From: Alistipes timonensis
GTDB lineage: Bacteria > Bacteroidota > Bacteroidia > Bacteroidales > Muribaculaceae
Assembly: GCA_023663385.1 (NCBI GenBank)
Contig: JAMPHO010000001.1
Coordinates: 980,881 to 1,044,880, forward strand
Direction of reading: 5' to 3'
DNA length: 64,000 bases
Below, in pieces: positions 41,955-51,220 of this stretch; position 1 is the stretch's first letter; each line of letters opens with the position of its first letter. A program made the translations under genes and the position numbers. The notes under the pieces are model-generated. The model was not told the DNA's origin. It worked only from the letters and a program-made list of their open reading frames with translations, and did no database searches.

Positions 41955-43325
41955 ATGCAAGTTACGCTTGAAAAGACCGGCGATCTCGACGCGATTATCA
42001 AGGTCCAGGTTGAAGAGAACGACTACAAGGAAAAGGTCGACAAAGAACTCAAAGAAATTGGCCGCACCCACCAGATTCCCGGGTTCCGCAAAGGCCATGT
42101 ATCCATCGACCAGCTCCGCCGCCGCTTCGGTAAGGAGGTCAAGAGCCGCACCCTCAACGACGAGGTGTTCAACGCCGTGATCAACTACCTTCGCGACAAC
42201 AAGATCGACATCCTCGGCGAGCCCCTCCCCGCTAAAGTGCAGGAAGTGAACCTCGACGACAAAGACTACACTTTCGAATATGAGATCGGCCTCGCTCCCA
42301 AGCTGGAGGTGAACGTCGACAAGGACATCAACATCCCCTACTACACCATCGCCGTTTCCGACGACATGGTTAAGGAGCAGGACCAGGCTCTTCTGCGCCG
42401 CTTCGGCTCGCAGGTTCCCGGCGAGGAAGTCGACGCCACCGCCCTGGTGAAAGGCGCCATCATGGAGCTTGACACCGAAGGCAACGTTAAGACCACCGAG
42501 GACGCCATCCAGGTAGTAGCCGGCATCGTGGCCCCCATGTACTTCCACGACAAGGCCGAAAGTGAAAAGTTCCTCGGCAAGAAAGTCGGCGACAAGGTTG
42601 TGTTCAACCCCGCCAAGGCTGCCGGCGACTCCGTTGCCGAGCTCTCCTCAATGCTCAACATCGACAAGGAGCGCGCCGCCGAGGTTAAGGCTGACTTCGA
42701 GATGGCCATCTCCGAAATCATCGTGCTCAAACTCGCCGAACACAACGAGGACTTCTACAAGCAGGTTTTCGCCGGCAACACCGTGACCACCGAGGAGGAG
42801 TACTTCGACCAGCTCCGCAAGATGATCGCCCAGCAGCTCGCCCCCAACAGCGAGATGAAGTTCAACCACGACGCCCAGGAGGTGCTTATGGAGAAGTTCG
42901 GCAACATCGAGCTTCCCGCCGCGTTCCTTAAGAAGTGGCTCGTGGCCCGCAACAAGGAACTCACCGAGGAGAACATCGACGCCGAGTTCGAGAAGATGGT
43001 TCCCGGCATCCGTTGGGAGCTCCTGAGCAACCAGATCCGCGCCAACCAGGACGTGAAGGTTACCGAGGAGGATATGGTCAACTTCGCCAAGGGCCTCGTC
43101 TACAACCAGTTCATGCAGTACGGCATGACCAACCTCACCGACGACGTGCTGACCGACTACGCCAAGAAGGTGCTCTCCGACCAGAACCAGGCCCGCCGCA
43201 TCCACGACGACGTGAGCGAGCGCAAGCTCTTCAACGTCGTGAAGGCCCTCGTGACCGTCGACAACAAGGAAGTGTCGCTCGACGAGTTCAAGGCTATGGT
43301 CAACCCCCAGGGTGAGGCTGAATAA
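41955..43325 (+). CDS. tig: Trigger factor
   Basis: A 456-residue ribosome-associated chaperone. The N-terminal ribosome-binding loop reads PGFRKGHVS (about 40-48), matching the GFRxG signature. A central peptidyl-prolyl isomerase-like domain covers about 150-240 (ALVKGAIMELDTEGN), and the long helical C-terminal domain ends VNPQGEAE. It meets nascent chains at the ribosome exit. tig followed by clpP and clpX is a classic arrangement. A strong terminator follows, so it is probably transcribed separately from clpP. Confidence 0.93.
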   Translation: MQVTLEKTGDLDAIIKVQVEENDYKEKVDKELKEIGRTHQIPGFRKGHVSIDQLRRRFGKEVKSRTLNDEVFNAVINYLRDNKIDILGEPLPAKVQEVNLDDKDYTFEYEIGLAPKLEVNVDKDINIPYYTIAVSDDMVKEQDQALLRRFGSQVPGEEVDATALVKGAIMELDTEGNVKTTEDAIQVVAGIVAPMYFHDKAESEKFLGKKVGDKVVFNPAKAAGDSVAELSSMLNIDKERAAEVKADFEMAISEIIVLKLAEHNEDFYKQVFAGNTVTTEEEYFDQLRKMIAQQLAPNSEMKFNHDAQEVLMEKFGNIELPAAFLKKWLVARNKELTEENIDAEFEKMVPGIRWELLSNQIRANQDVKVTEEDMVNFAKGLVYNQFMQYGMTNLTDDVLTDYAKKVLSDQNQARRIHDDVSERKLFNVVKALVTVDNKEVSLDEFKAMVNPQGEAE

Positions 43326-43348
43326 ATAGCCCCGTTAACAATATTTCG

Positions 43349-43391
43349 CGCCATCCGCCACCACTTTTTTAGGGCGGATGGCGTTTTTTTT
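43349..43391 (+). terminator. Strong terminator after tig
   Basis: CGCCATCCGCC (43349-43359) pairs perfectly with GGCGGATGGCG (43373-43383), followed by eight T residues. Confidence 0.9.
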
Positions 43392-43399
43392 GCGCGCGC

Positions 43400-43433
43400 A
43401 TTGCGCGAAAGCGCAAAAAATGTACTATCTTTG
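43400..43433 (+). promoter_or_regulatory. Putative clpP promoter
   Basis: ATTG (43400-43403), 22 bases, TATCTTTG (43426-43433), 26 bases before the clpP ATG. The spacer is slightly long. TTGCGC/GCGCAA (43401-43406, 43411-43416) forms an inverted repeat over the -33 region and could be regulatory. Confidence 0.5.
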
Positions 43434-43458
43434 AATTAGAAAAACCATATTAAGAATT

Positions 43459-44151
43459 ATGAATAAGAAAACGGACTTCCGCGACTTCGCGGTAAAACAC
43501 CTCGGCATGAACGGTCTGGCCCTCGACCAGTACACCTCTGCCACAGACAACGCCATCCGTTCCAGCTACATCTCCCCCACCATTATCGAAGAGCGCCAGC
43601 TCAACGTCGCCCAGATGGACGTGTTCTCGCGACTGATGATGGACCGCATCATCTTCCTCGGGACCGACGTCAACGACTACACCGCCAACGTCATCCAGGC
43701 CCAGCTCCTCTATCTCGACTCGGCTGACCCCGGCAAGGACGTGTCGATCTACATCAACTCCCCCGGCGGCTCGGTTTACGCTGGTCTCGGCATCTACGAC
43801 ACCATGCAGTACATCTCCTCCGACGTGGCTACCATATGCACCGGCATGGCCGCCTCCATGGCCGCCGTGCTCCTCGTGAGCGGCACCGCCGGCAAGCGTT
43901 TCGCCCTGAAACACTCCCGCGTCATGATCCACCAGCCGATGGGCGGCGCCCAGGGCCAGGCATCCGACATAGAGATTACCGCCCGCGAAATTCTCAAGCT
44001 CAAAACCGAGCTTTACCAGATCATTGCCGACCACTCCGGCCAGCCCCTCGAAAAGGTTGAGCGCGACTCCGACCGCGACTACTGGATGACTGCCGACGAG
44101 GCAAAAGCCTACGGCATGATCGACTCCGTGCTTGTGAAAGCAAAACACTGA
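43459..44151 (+). CDS. clpP: ATP-dependent Clp protease proteolytic subunit
   Basis: A 230-residue serine peptidase subunit that forms the tetradecameric ClpP chamber. Ser133 ([11 protein letters not shown]), His158 (MIHQPMGG) and Asp207 (DSDRDYWM) have the spacing of the Ser-His-Asp triad of E. coli ClpP. The N-terminal 40 residues are longer than in E. coli and may include a propeptide. clpX begins 133 bases downstream after a hairpin. Confidence 0.95.
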   Translation: MNKKTDFRDFAVKHLGMNGLALDQYTSATDNAIRSSYISPTIIEERQLNVAQMDVFSRLMMDRIIFLGTDVNDYTANVIQAQLLYLDSADPGKDVSIYINSPGGSVYAGLGIYDTMQYISSDVATICTGMAASMAAVLLVSGTAGKRFALKHSRVMIHQPMGGAQGQASDIEITAREILKLKTELYQIIADHSGQPLEKVERDSDRDYWMTADEAKAYGMIDSVLVKAKH

Positions 44152-44162
44152 CACCTTTCCGC

Positions 44163-44192
44163 CCCGGGCGGCTTTGACTAACGCCGCCCGGG
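44163..44192 (+). other. GC-rich hairpin between clpP and clpX
   Basis: CCCGGGCGGC (44163-44172) pairs perfectly with GCCGCCCGGG (44183-44192), loop of 10. No T-run follows, so it may attenuate or protect the message rather than stop it. Confidence 0.5.
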
Positions 44193-44284
44193 TGCCGGAA
44201 CACCCATAGGAATAACAGGCGCCGCGACCGCGCGAAGCGGAGGCGCCACGCAATCGCATTTCTTCCAAGTTTCCATAGAAACAA

Positions 44285-45562
44285 ATGGCAAAAAAGAAAA
44301 ACCCGCAACAACAGTGCTGCTCCTTCTGCGGACGCCCCGCCGACATGGCCGACGTGATGATACCCTCGGCTGTCGACGAAGGGGTGTTCCTCTGCTCTGA
44401 ATGCGCCGACTCCATCCACGAGCTCCTTGTCGAGTTCCGCGGCAACGTGGCCGCCGGGAAAGGCGGCAAGCGCCCCGGGGCCGAAGAGGAGAAAGACTCG
44501 TTGAAGAAAATACCCAAACCCAAGGAAATACGCGACTTCCTCGACCAGTACGTCGTAGGCCAGGACAGCGCCAAGCGCTACCTCTCGGTAGCCGTATACA
44601 ACCACTACAAACGTCTCCAGCAGCCCCGCGGGGAGAACGACGACGTTGACATCGAGAAGAGCAACATCGTGCTCGTAGGCCCGACCGGCACCGGCAAGAC
44701 CCTCCTGGCAAAAACCATAGCCAAGATGCTCGACGTGCCCTTCACCATAGTCGACGCGACGGTGCTCACCCAGGCCGGATACGTTGGCGAGGACATCGAG
44801 AGCCTGCTGACGCGTCTGCTCCAGGTTGCCGACTACGACGTCGAGAAAGCCCAGCGCGGCATCGTGTTCATCGACGAAATCGACAAAATAGCCCGCAAGG
44901 GCGACAACCCCTCGATCACCCGCGACGTTTCCGGCGAAGGGGTGCAGCAGGGACTCCTCAAACTCCTCGAAGGCTCGATCGTGAACGTGCCCCCGCAGGG
45001 TGGCCGCAAGCACCCCGAGCAGCGCATGATTCCGGTTGACACCAAGGACATACTCTTCATATGCGGAGGCGCCTTCGACGGCATCGAACGCAAGATAGCC
45101 CAGCGCCTCAACACCCACGTCGTCGGTTACTCGACCGACGAGGCCCGCAAGCGCGTCAACAGCGACAACTACCTCGCCTACGTCGCTCCTCAGGACCTTA
45201 AGTCGTTCGGCCTCATACCCGAAATCATTGGCCGACTCCCGATTCTCACCCACCTCGACCCGCTCGACCGCGACGCCCTGCGCCGTATCCTCACCGAGCC
45301 GAAGAACGCCATCTCCCGCCAGTACGAGAAACTCTTCGCCATGGACGGCGTGAAGCTCACGTTCACCCCCGAGGCGCTCGACACCATTGTCGACAAGGCG
45401 GTGGAATACAAGCTGGGTGCCCGCGGCCTCCGCGCCATAGTGGAGACGGTGATGATCGACGCCATGTTCGAAATCCCCTCCGGCAAAAAGAAGAGCTTCG
45501 AGGTAACGGCCGACTACGTCACCGAAAAGCTCCGTTCATCGCACTACGAGCTGAACAAATAA
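44285..45562 (+). CDS. clpX: ClpX unfoldase
   Basis: A 425-residue AAA+ protein that unfolds substrates and feeds them to ClpP. An N-terminal zinc finger has CSFCG and, 20 residues later, CSEC. Walker A GPTGTGKT lies near residue 137, Walker [13 protein letters not shown] follows, and the ClpP-contacting loop region precedes the sensor segments. The C-terminal domain is complete ([20 protein letters not shown]). It is followed 33 bases later by recQ. Confidence 0.96.
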   Translation: MAKKKNPQQQCCSFCGRPADMADVMIPSAVDEGVFLCSECADSIHELLVEFRGNVAAGKGGKRPGAEEEKDSLKKIPKPKEIRDFLDQYVVGQDSAKRYLSVAVYNHYKRLQQPRGENDDVDIEKSNIVLVGPTGTGKTLLAKTIAKMLDVPFTIVDATVLTQAGYVGEDIESLLTRLLQVADYDVEKAQRGIVFIDEIDKIARKGDNPSITRDVSGEGVQQGLLKLLEGSIVNVPPQGGRKHPEQRMIPVDTKDILFICGGAFDGIERKIAQRLNTHVVGYSTDEARKRVNSDNYLAYVAPQDLKSFGLIPEIIGRLPILTHLDPLDRDALRRILTEPKNAISRQYEKLFAMDGVKLTFTPEALDTIVDKAVEYKLGARGLRAIVETVMIDAMFEIPSGKKKSFEVTADYVTEKLRSSHYELNK

Positions 45563-45595
45563 CCCCCTCTCCTAACCTTTCCTACCTTCGACTCC

Positions 45596-47776
45596 ATGAC
45601 AAACAAGCAGCTTCTGACAACCGCGCTGAAGGAAAACTTCGGCTTCGACACCTTCAAGGGGAACCAGGAAGCGATCATGCTCTCGCTTCTCGACGGCAAC
45701 GACGTGTTCGTGCTGATGCCCACCGGCGGTGGCAAATCGCTTTGCTACCAACTCCCGTCGCTGATCATGGACGGCACGGCGATTGTCATTTCCCCGCTCA
45801 TCGCCCTGATGAAGAACCAGGTCGACGCCATGCGCAATTTCTCGGCCGACGACGGTGTGGCCCACTTCCTTAACTCCTCCCTCTCCCGCGCCGCCGTCGA
45901 CCAGGTAAAGTCCGACGTCACCGCCGGAAAAACCAAGCTGCTTTACGTCGCCCCGGAGTCGCTGACAAAGGAAGAGAACATTGAATTCCTCAAAACAGTA
46001 CCCATTTCGTTCTACGCCGTCGACGAGGCCCACTGCATTTCGGAGTGGGGCCACGACTTCCGGCCCGAATACCGCCGCATACGCCCGATTATCAACGAAA
46101 TCTCTCCACGCCCGGTAATCGCGCTCACCGCCACAGCGACCCCGAAGGTACAACACGACATTCAGAAGAACCTCGGAATGACCGACGCGAAAGTGTTCCG
46201 CTCGTCGTTCAACCGCTCGAACCTCTACTACGAGATACGCCCGAAAACCAACAATGTCGACAAGGACATCATACGGTTCATAAAAACCCACTCCGGGAAG
46301 TCGGGCATCATTTACTGCCTGAGCCGCAAAAAAGTGGAGGAGCTCACGGAACTTCTGAAAGTCAACAACATAAAGGCGCTACCTTATCACGCCGGCATGG
46401 ACTCCGCGACCCGGTCGGAAAACCAGGACGCGTTTCTGCTGGAACAGGTCGACGTGATTGTGGCCACCATAGCTTTCGGCATGGGCATCGACAAGCCCGA
46501 CGTGCGCTATGTGATACACTACGACATGCCGAAATCGCTCGAAGGCTACTACCAGGAGACTGGGCGCTCGGGGCGCGACGGAGGCGAGGGAATCTGCCTC
46601 ACATTCTACTCGGCCAAGGACCTCAAAAAACTTGAGAAGTTCATGCAGGGGAAGCCGATAGCCGAGCAGGAAATCGGCCGCCAACTCCTGGCCGAAACCG
46701 CCTCCTACGCCGAATCGTCGGTATGCCGCCGGAAAACACTCCTCCATTACTTCGGCGAGGAGTACGGCGAAGAGAACTGCGGGAACTGCGATAATTGCTT
46801 AAACCCGAAGAAACAAGTGGACGCTAAAGAAGACTTGATAGCGGTGATCGAAACGGTTGCCGCGCTGAAGGAAAAATTCAAAGCCGACCATATTATTGAC
46901 GTGATGCTGGGGCGCGAGACCCCCGACACCAAAAACTACGGACACGACAAGCTCGAAGTGTTCGGTTGCGCCCAAGGCTCAAACCGACGCTTCCTCAACA
47001 CGGTGATCCGCCAGGCCACCATAGCCGGATACCTCGACCGCGACGTCGAGAATTTCGGCCTCATACGCCTGGTGGCCAAGGGTAAAGACTACCTCAAACG
47101 CCCTACCCACTTCTCAGTGGTGGAGGACAACGAGTTCAACGAGACCGAGGAGCCCGTTCCCGTTAAGGGGGGCGCGACCTGCGCGGTCGACCCCGAGCTT
47201 TACTCCATACTCAAGGACCTGCGCAAGAAGATGGCGCGCAACCTCAACCTCCCCCCCTACGTCATCTTCCAGGACCCCTCGCTCGAAGCCATGGCGACAT
47301 CCTACCCCATCACCCTCGACGAGCTCCAGAACATCTCAGGCGTCGGCGCCGGAAAGGCCCACCGCTACGGCGAGGAGTTCATCAAGGTGATACGCCGCCA
47401 TGTCGAGGACAACGAGATTGAGCGCCCCGAAGACCTCCGCGTGCGCTCAGTGGCCAACAAGAGCCGCATCAAAATATCCATAATCCAGGCAATCGACCGC
47501 AAAATCGACCTCGACGAACTGGCAAGCTCAAAGGGTCTCGATTTCTCGGAGCTCCTCGACGACATCGAAGCAATCGTTTACTCAGGCACTAAGATCAACA
47601 TCGCCTATTTCATCGACGAGGTTATCGACGAAGACCACCAGGAGGATATTTTCGAATACTTCAAGGAAGCCGAAACCGACTCGCTCGAAGACGCCATCCA
47701 GGAACTCGGTTCCGACTACTCGGAGGATGAAATTAGGCTGATGCGCATCAAATTCCTCTCAGAGCTTGGCAACTGA
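45596..47776 (+). CDS. recQ: ATP-dependent DNA helicase RecQ
   Basis: A 726-residue superfamily 2 helicase with a role in recombination and fork repair. Walker A is MPTGGGKSLCYQ near residue 42, the DEAH box VDEAHCISEWGHDFRPEY follows, and motif VI is YYQETGRSGRDG. Four Cys of the zinc site lie near 380-403 (CRRKTLLHYF, ENCGNCDNCLN). A winged-helix domain and an HRDC domain (LRKKMARNLNLPPYVIF) complete it. The C-terminal acidic region of about 100 residues is longer than in E. coli RecQ. Start at 45596 is the only reasonable ATG. Confidence 0.94.
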   Translation: MTNKQLLTTALKENFGFDTFKGNQEAIMLSLLDGNDVFVLMPTGGGKSLCYQLPSLIMDGTAIVISPLIALMKNQVDAMRNFSADDGVAHFLNSSLSRAAVDQVKSDVTAGKTKLLYVAPESLTKEENIEFLKTVPISFYAVDEAHCISEWGHDFRPEYRRIRPIINEISPRPVIALTATATPKVQHDIQKNLGMTDAKVFRSSFNRSNLYYEIRPKTNNVDKDIIRFIKTHSGKSGIIYCLSRKKVEELTELLKVNNIKALPYHAGMDSATRSENQDAFLLEQVDVIVATIAFGMGIDKPDVRYVIHYDMPKSLEGYYQETGRSGRDGGEGICLTFYSAKDLKKLEKFMQGKPIAEQEIGRQLLAETASYAESSVCRRKTLLHYFGEEYGEENCGNCDNCLNPKKQVDAKEDLIAVIETVAALKEKFKADHIIDVMLGRETPDTKNYGHDKLEVFGCAQGSNRRFLNTVIRQATIAGYLDRDVENFGLIRLVAKGKDYLKRPTHFSVVEDNEFNETEEPVPVKGGATCAVDPELYSILKDLRKKMARNLNLPPYVIFQDPSLEAMATSYPITLDELQNISGVGAGKAHRYGEEFIKVIRRHVEDNEIERPEDLRVRSVANKSRIKISIIQAIDRKIDLDELASSKGLDFSELLDDIEAIVYSGTKINIAYFIDEVIDEDHQEDIFEYFKEAETDSLEDAIQELGSDYSEDEIRLMRIKFLSELGN

Positions 47777-47816
47777 CCATCGCGTTTCCGAGCAGGGAAC
47801 TGAAACGATCGATAAC

Positions 47817-47860
47817 CACCCGCCGGGGGCAAACTTTAGCGCCCCGGCGGGTGTTGTTAT
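47817..47860 (+). terminator. Terminator after recQ
   Basis: CACCCGCCGGGG (47817-47828) pairs perfectly with CCCCGGCGGGTG (47842-47853), followed by TTGTTAT. Probably ends the clpP-clpX-recQ transcript. Confidence 0.75.
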
Positions 47861-47960
47861 ACTGTAATTCATCACGCTGGCGCGCATCCCACCGGCATAC
47901 GAACCCCGCTCAGGAGGGGAGACAAATGATAACGGCGCGCCGCGGCAACATCAAGCGCAA

Positions 47961-49277
47961 ATGGAAGGAAACAGAAAGAAGATAGTAGTGGTCGGCGGCG
48001 GCTTCGCCGGCCTGAATTTCGTGAAGCATATCGACGCTGAAAAGTTCGACGTGACGCTCATCGACCGCCACAACTATCATTCATTCCCCCCGCTCTTCTA
48101 CCAGGTGGCGTCGTCGGGCCTCGACCCGGCGAGCATATGCTTCCCCCTGCGCCGCGAGCTACGCAAGCGGCACGGCAACCGCGTGACCTACAATATGGGG
48201 GAAGTTACCGAAATCGACATCGCCCGCCGCACGGTCAAAGCCACCCGCGGCACCATCGATTACGATTACCTCATACTCGCCGCCGGCACTACCAACAACT
48301 TCTTCAATATGCCACAGCTCGCCGACCGGGTGTTCACCATCAAGTCGACCCCCGAGGCGCTCCGCTGCCGCAACGAGGTGCTGTCGCTCCTCGAACGCGC
48401 CGCCATCGAGCCCGACGCCGCGAAGCGTCGGCGGCTGCTGAGTTTCGTGGTTATCGGCGGCGGCCCCTCGGGCGTTGAGATTGCCGGGGCGCTCGGCGAG
48501 ATGAAAAAGTATGTGCTGCCCCGCGAATACCCCACGATCGCACCCGAGGAAATAACCATCACGCTCGTCGAGGGCACCGACAAGGTGTTAGGCACAATGA
48601 GCGCCGACTCTTCAACAGCGGCCGCGAAGTCGCTCCGCGACCTTATGGTAGACCTGCGGTTCGGGGCATTCATGGCAAGCTACGAGGGGAACACCATCCG
48701 CCTTTCCGACGGTTCGGAACTCCCCGCCTCCATGGTGATATGGACCGCGGGGGTCAAGGCCGAAGGGTTCAATTTCGTGTCGGCCGGACTGCCGCTCGAC
48801 CGCGAGGTGACCGCCCACGCCGGGCGATTCCCGACCGATCGCTTCTGCCGCGTCGAGGGGCTCGACGGCGTGTTCGCATTGGGCGACATCTCGCTCGTCA
48901 ACGGCGATCCCGACTATCCCAAAGGGCATCCGCAGTTGGCGCAGGTAGCCATACAGCAGGGTCGGCTCGTGGCCGCCAACCTTAACCGCGACTCCGAGGA
49001 CTCGGGAAAATGGAAACAGTTCAAGTACAACGACAAGGGTTCGATGGCCACCATCGGTCGCAACCGCGCCGTTGTCGATTTGAAACACCTCCGTTTCCAC
49101 GGCTTCTCGGCCTGGCTCGTGTGGATGTTCATCCACCTCATATCCATCCTCGGCATGCGCAACAAGATAGCCGTGCTCGTCAACTGGATATGGGCCTACT
49201 TCAACTACTCCACATCGCTGCGTCTGCTCATAGGCCCGGCTAAGAAACCGGGCCGCGATCCGATAGAATTTAGCTAA
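47961..49277 (+). CDS. ndh: Type II NADH dehydrogenase
   Basis: A 438-residue FAD enzyme passing electrons from NADH to quinone without pumping protons. The FAD-binding motif is IVVVGGGFAGLNFV (9-22), the NADH-binding motif VVIGGGPSGVEIAGAL is near 164-179, and VFALGDIS holds the second FAD contact. The last 60 residues are hydrophobic and amphipathic (WLVWMFIHLISIL), as expected for monotopic membrane attachment. It stands between recQ and a convergent metallo-hydrolase gene and is probably transcribed alone. Confidence 0.9.
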   Translation: MEGNRKKIVVVGGGFAGLNFVKHIDAEKFDVTLIDRHNYHSFPPLFYQVASSGLDPASICFPLRRELRKRHGNRVTYNMGEVTEIDIARRTVKATRGTIDYDYLILAAGTTNNFFNMPQLADRVFTIKSTPEALRCRNEVLSLLERAAIEPDAAKRRRLLSFVVIGGGPSGVEIAGALGEMKKYVLPREYPTIAPEEITITLVEGTDKVLGTMSADSSTAAAKSLRDLMVDLRFGAFMASYEGNTIRLSDGSELPASMVIWTAGVKAEGFNFVSAGLPLDREVTAHAGRFPTDRFCRVEGLDGVFALGDISLVNGDPDYPKGHPQLAQVAIQQGRLVAANLNRDSEDSGKWKQFKYNDKGSMATIGRNRAVVDLKHLRFHGFSAWLVWMFIHLISILGMRNKIAVLVNWIWAYFNYSTSLRLLIGPAKKPGRDPIEFS

Positions 49278-49302
49278 GAGGTTGTTGCGAACTTACCGAA
49301 TA

Positions 49303-49944
49303 CTAAAGGAAGGGGTTGTGGTCCAGCTCTGTGCCAACCGTTGTGGCGGGGCCGTGGCCGGGATAGACCACCGTATCGGCCGGCAGCTTCACTATTTTAG
49401 AGGCGATACTCCTTAACAACTGGTTGTGGTTGCCTCCGGGCAGGTCGGTGCGCCCGATACTGCCGCGGAACAGCACGTCGCCCGTAAGCACGAACTTGGC
49501 CGAGGGGACATAGAAGAGAAGGCTGCCCGGAGAATGACCCGGGGCGTGGAGCGCCTCTACGCGCTCGTTGCCAAGGGTTATCGCGGCGCCGTCGTCAATC
49601 AGGCGGTCGGCGGTGACAGGTGCCAGGCGGTACGGGAGATGGAACATACGCGCCTGCTCGTCGCGCGTCTGCCCCAACGGGGCGTCGGCGGGATGGGCGT
49701 AGATGGTCACGGGGGAATACCGCGCCACCACATGCTCGATGCCGAACGTGTGGTCGACGTGCATATGAGTCAGCAAAATAGCGGTCAGTTTCAGCCCCTT
49801 TTCGGCAATGAAACGGTCGAAAAGGCCGTTTTCGGCCTCGTCGCACATACCCGGGTCAACGACAGCCGCCTCAAGGGTGGCGCCGTCCCATATGACGTAA
49901 GTGTTCTCTCCGAAGAGATTGAACTCGAATTTCTGTATTTCCAT
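49303..49944 (-). CDS. MBL-fold metallo-hydrolase (glyoxalase II-like)
   Basis: A 213-residue metallo-beta-lactamase-fold hydrolase. The metal-binding motif THMHVDHTFG, the later GHSPGSLLFYVP and YPGHGPATT supply the di-zinc ligands. It resembles glyoxalase II-like thioester hydrolases of unknown substrate. It follows rsmG on the minus strand with a six-base gap, so they are probably cotranscribed. Confidence 0.85.
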   Translation of the reverse strand: MEIQKFEFNLFGENTYVIWDGATLEAAVVDPGMCDEAENGLFDRFIAEKGLKLTAILLTHMHVDHTFGIEHVVARYSPVTIYAHPADAPLGQTRDEQARMFHLPYRLAPVTADRLIDDGAAITLGNERVEALHAPGHSPGSLLFYVPSAKFVLTGDVLFRGSIGRTDLPGGNHNQLLRSIASKIVKLPADTVVYPGHGPATTVGTELDHNPFL

Positions 49945-49950
49945 ACCGCT

Positions 49951-50580
49951 CTAACAAAGGGGAAGATAAATAAGTTCCTTCGTCTCAAAGAAAGGTTCGT
50001 CGAAATACCCCGAGATTCTCTCGCGGAGCACCTTGCGCCCCATCCCTTTGAGTTCGTCGGAAAGGTCGCCCCCCTTCAGGCATATAAGGCCGTTGGGGAT
50101 GCCGTTGCGCTGCTCCTTGGAAACGTTTTTCTTAATCAGGGGCACAAGCTCGTCGAAACGCATTACAGCGCGGCTCACCACGAAGTCGTACTTTTCGCGG
50201 CACTCGCCGATGTCGCCGTGCTGGAAGGTGACGTTGTCAAGCCCCAGCGCATCGGCAACGGCTCCGGCCACCTTGAGTTTCTTACCCACGCGGTCGATGA
50301 GGTGGAAACGGCAGTCGGGAAACATAATCGCGAGAGGTATTCCCGGGAAGCCTCCCCCGGTACCCATATCGAGAAATGTCGTGCCCGCCGTCGGGGTGAA
50401 GAATTTGGCTATCGCGAGCGAGTGCAGCACATGGTTGGTGTACAGGTTGCCTATATCCTTGCGCGAAATCACATTGATTTTGGCGTTCCACTCGGGGTAA
50501 AGGTCGCCGAGCATGGCGAACTGCTCCCGCTGGCGCTCGGTCAGCGCAGGGAAATATTTGAATATCACGTCCTTATTCAT
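49951..50580 (-). CDS. rsmG: 16S rRNA m7G527 methyltransferase RsmG
   Basis: A 209-residue SAM-dependent methyltransferase (formerly GidB). The SAM-binding motif FLDMGTGGGFPGIPLA is near 67-82, followed by HLIDRVGKKL, and the fold ends in a charged segment. It modifies G527 in the 530 loop of 16S rRNA. Its start overlaps the stop of the DUF695 gene by eight bases. Confidence 0.93.
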   Translation of the reverse strand: MNKDVIFKYFPALTERQREQFAMLGDLYPEWNAKINVISRKDIGNLYTNHVLHSLAIAKFFTPTAGTTFLDMGTGGGFPGIPLAIMFPDCRFHLIDRVGKKLKVAGAVADALGLDNVTFQHGDIGECREKYDFVVSRAVMRFDELVPLIKKNVSKEQRNGIPNGLICLKGGDLSDELKGMGRKVLRERISGYFDEPFFETKELIYLPLC

Positions 50581-51022
50581 CGTCGGCGAGTCGTTTTACT
50601 ATTTCGGCGGTTGCCTCGTATTCTTCCCATTGCGGATCCTCCTCGGCGCTGAACGTCAGGGGGTACTGCGGAAGGTCGGCGAGCGCCTCGTTGATTTTCT
50701 TCTGGAAGATGTTGAGGCTCGCGGTGTAAAATACCCATTCGCGGAGGCCGTCGCCGGTATAAATCTCAGTCATTACCGCGACGGGGTCCTTGCGGAAAAC
50801 CGTTTTGAGGCTCTCCTGCACGCGCTCCATCTCCTTCGAAAGCTCCTCTCCCGGAAGGTCGGTCGAAGGGTCGTAGGGCCATCCGACGGTGAGGCGGTAA
50901 ACCATCTTCCCCTTCTTGCGGAATTTGGCTACATCAAGGCGGCAAGCCCCGAGAATCAGCCTCCCGGTTTCGTTGCTTTCAAAGGGCGCGCTGACCCACT
51001 GCCCGTATTCTTCCTGTTCCAT
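50573..51022 (-). CDS. DUF695-like protein
   Basis: A 149-residue cytoplasmic protein resembling DUF695. It begins MEQEEYGQWVSAP, has a strand-rich first half (YRLTVGWPYDP) and a central YTGDGLREWVFYT, then a charged helix at the end. The ATG at 51022 is preferred because upstream codons look non-coding. Function unknown. It is coupled to rsmG by an overlap of eight bases. Confidence 0.7.
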   Translation of the reverse strand: MEQEEYGQWVSAPFESNETGRLILGACRLDVAKFRKKGKMVYRLTVGWPYDPSTDLPGEELSKEMERVQESLKTVFRKDPVAVMTEIYTGDGLREWVFYTASLNIFQKKINEALADLPQYPLTFSAEEDPQWEEYEATAEIVKRLADDE

Positions 51023-51144
51023 AAATCTTTTCGTATTATTCTCCAAAATTAACAAAAATCCCCCACCCCGCAAAATCGCGCCCCGGCCCGCACTGCCAAA
51101 TCCGGCTCAAAAATATGGCATTTCGCGCATAATTCACCGAATCA

Positions 51145-51176
51145 GTTGCGGTTACGGATTTTTAAGCGTATATTTG
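51145..51176 (+). promoter_or_regulatory. Promoter of the secreted repeat protein
   Basis: GTTG (51145-51148), 20 bases, TATATTTG (51169-51176). Transcription would begin near 51182, leaving a leader of about 40 bases. Confidence 0.55.
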
Positions 51177-51220
51177 CGCATCGAAGTATACAATTATAAT
51201 AACCAATCATACTTAATAGC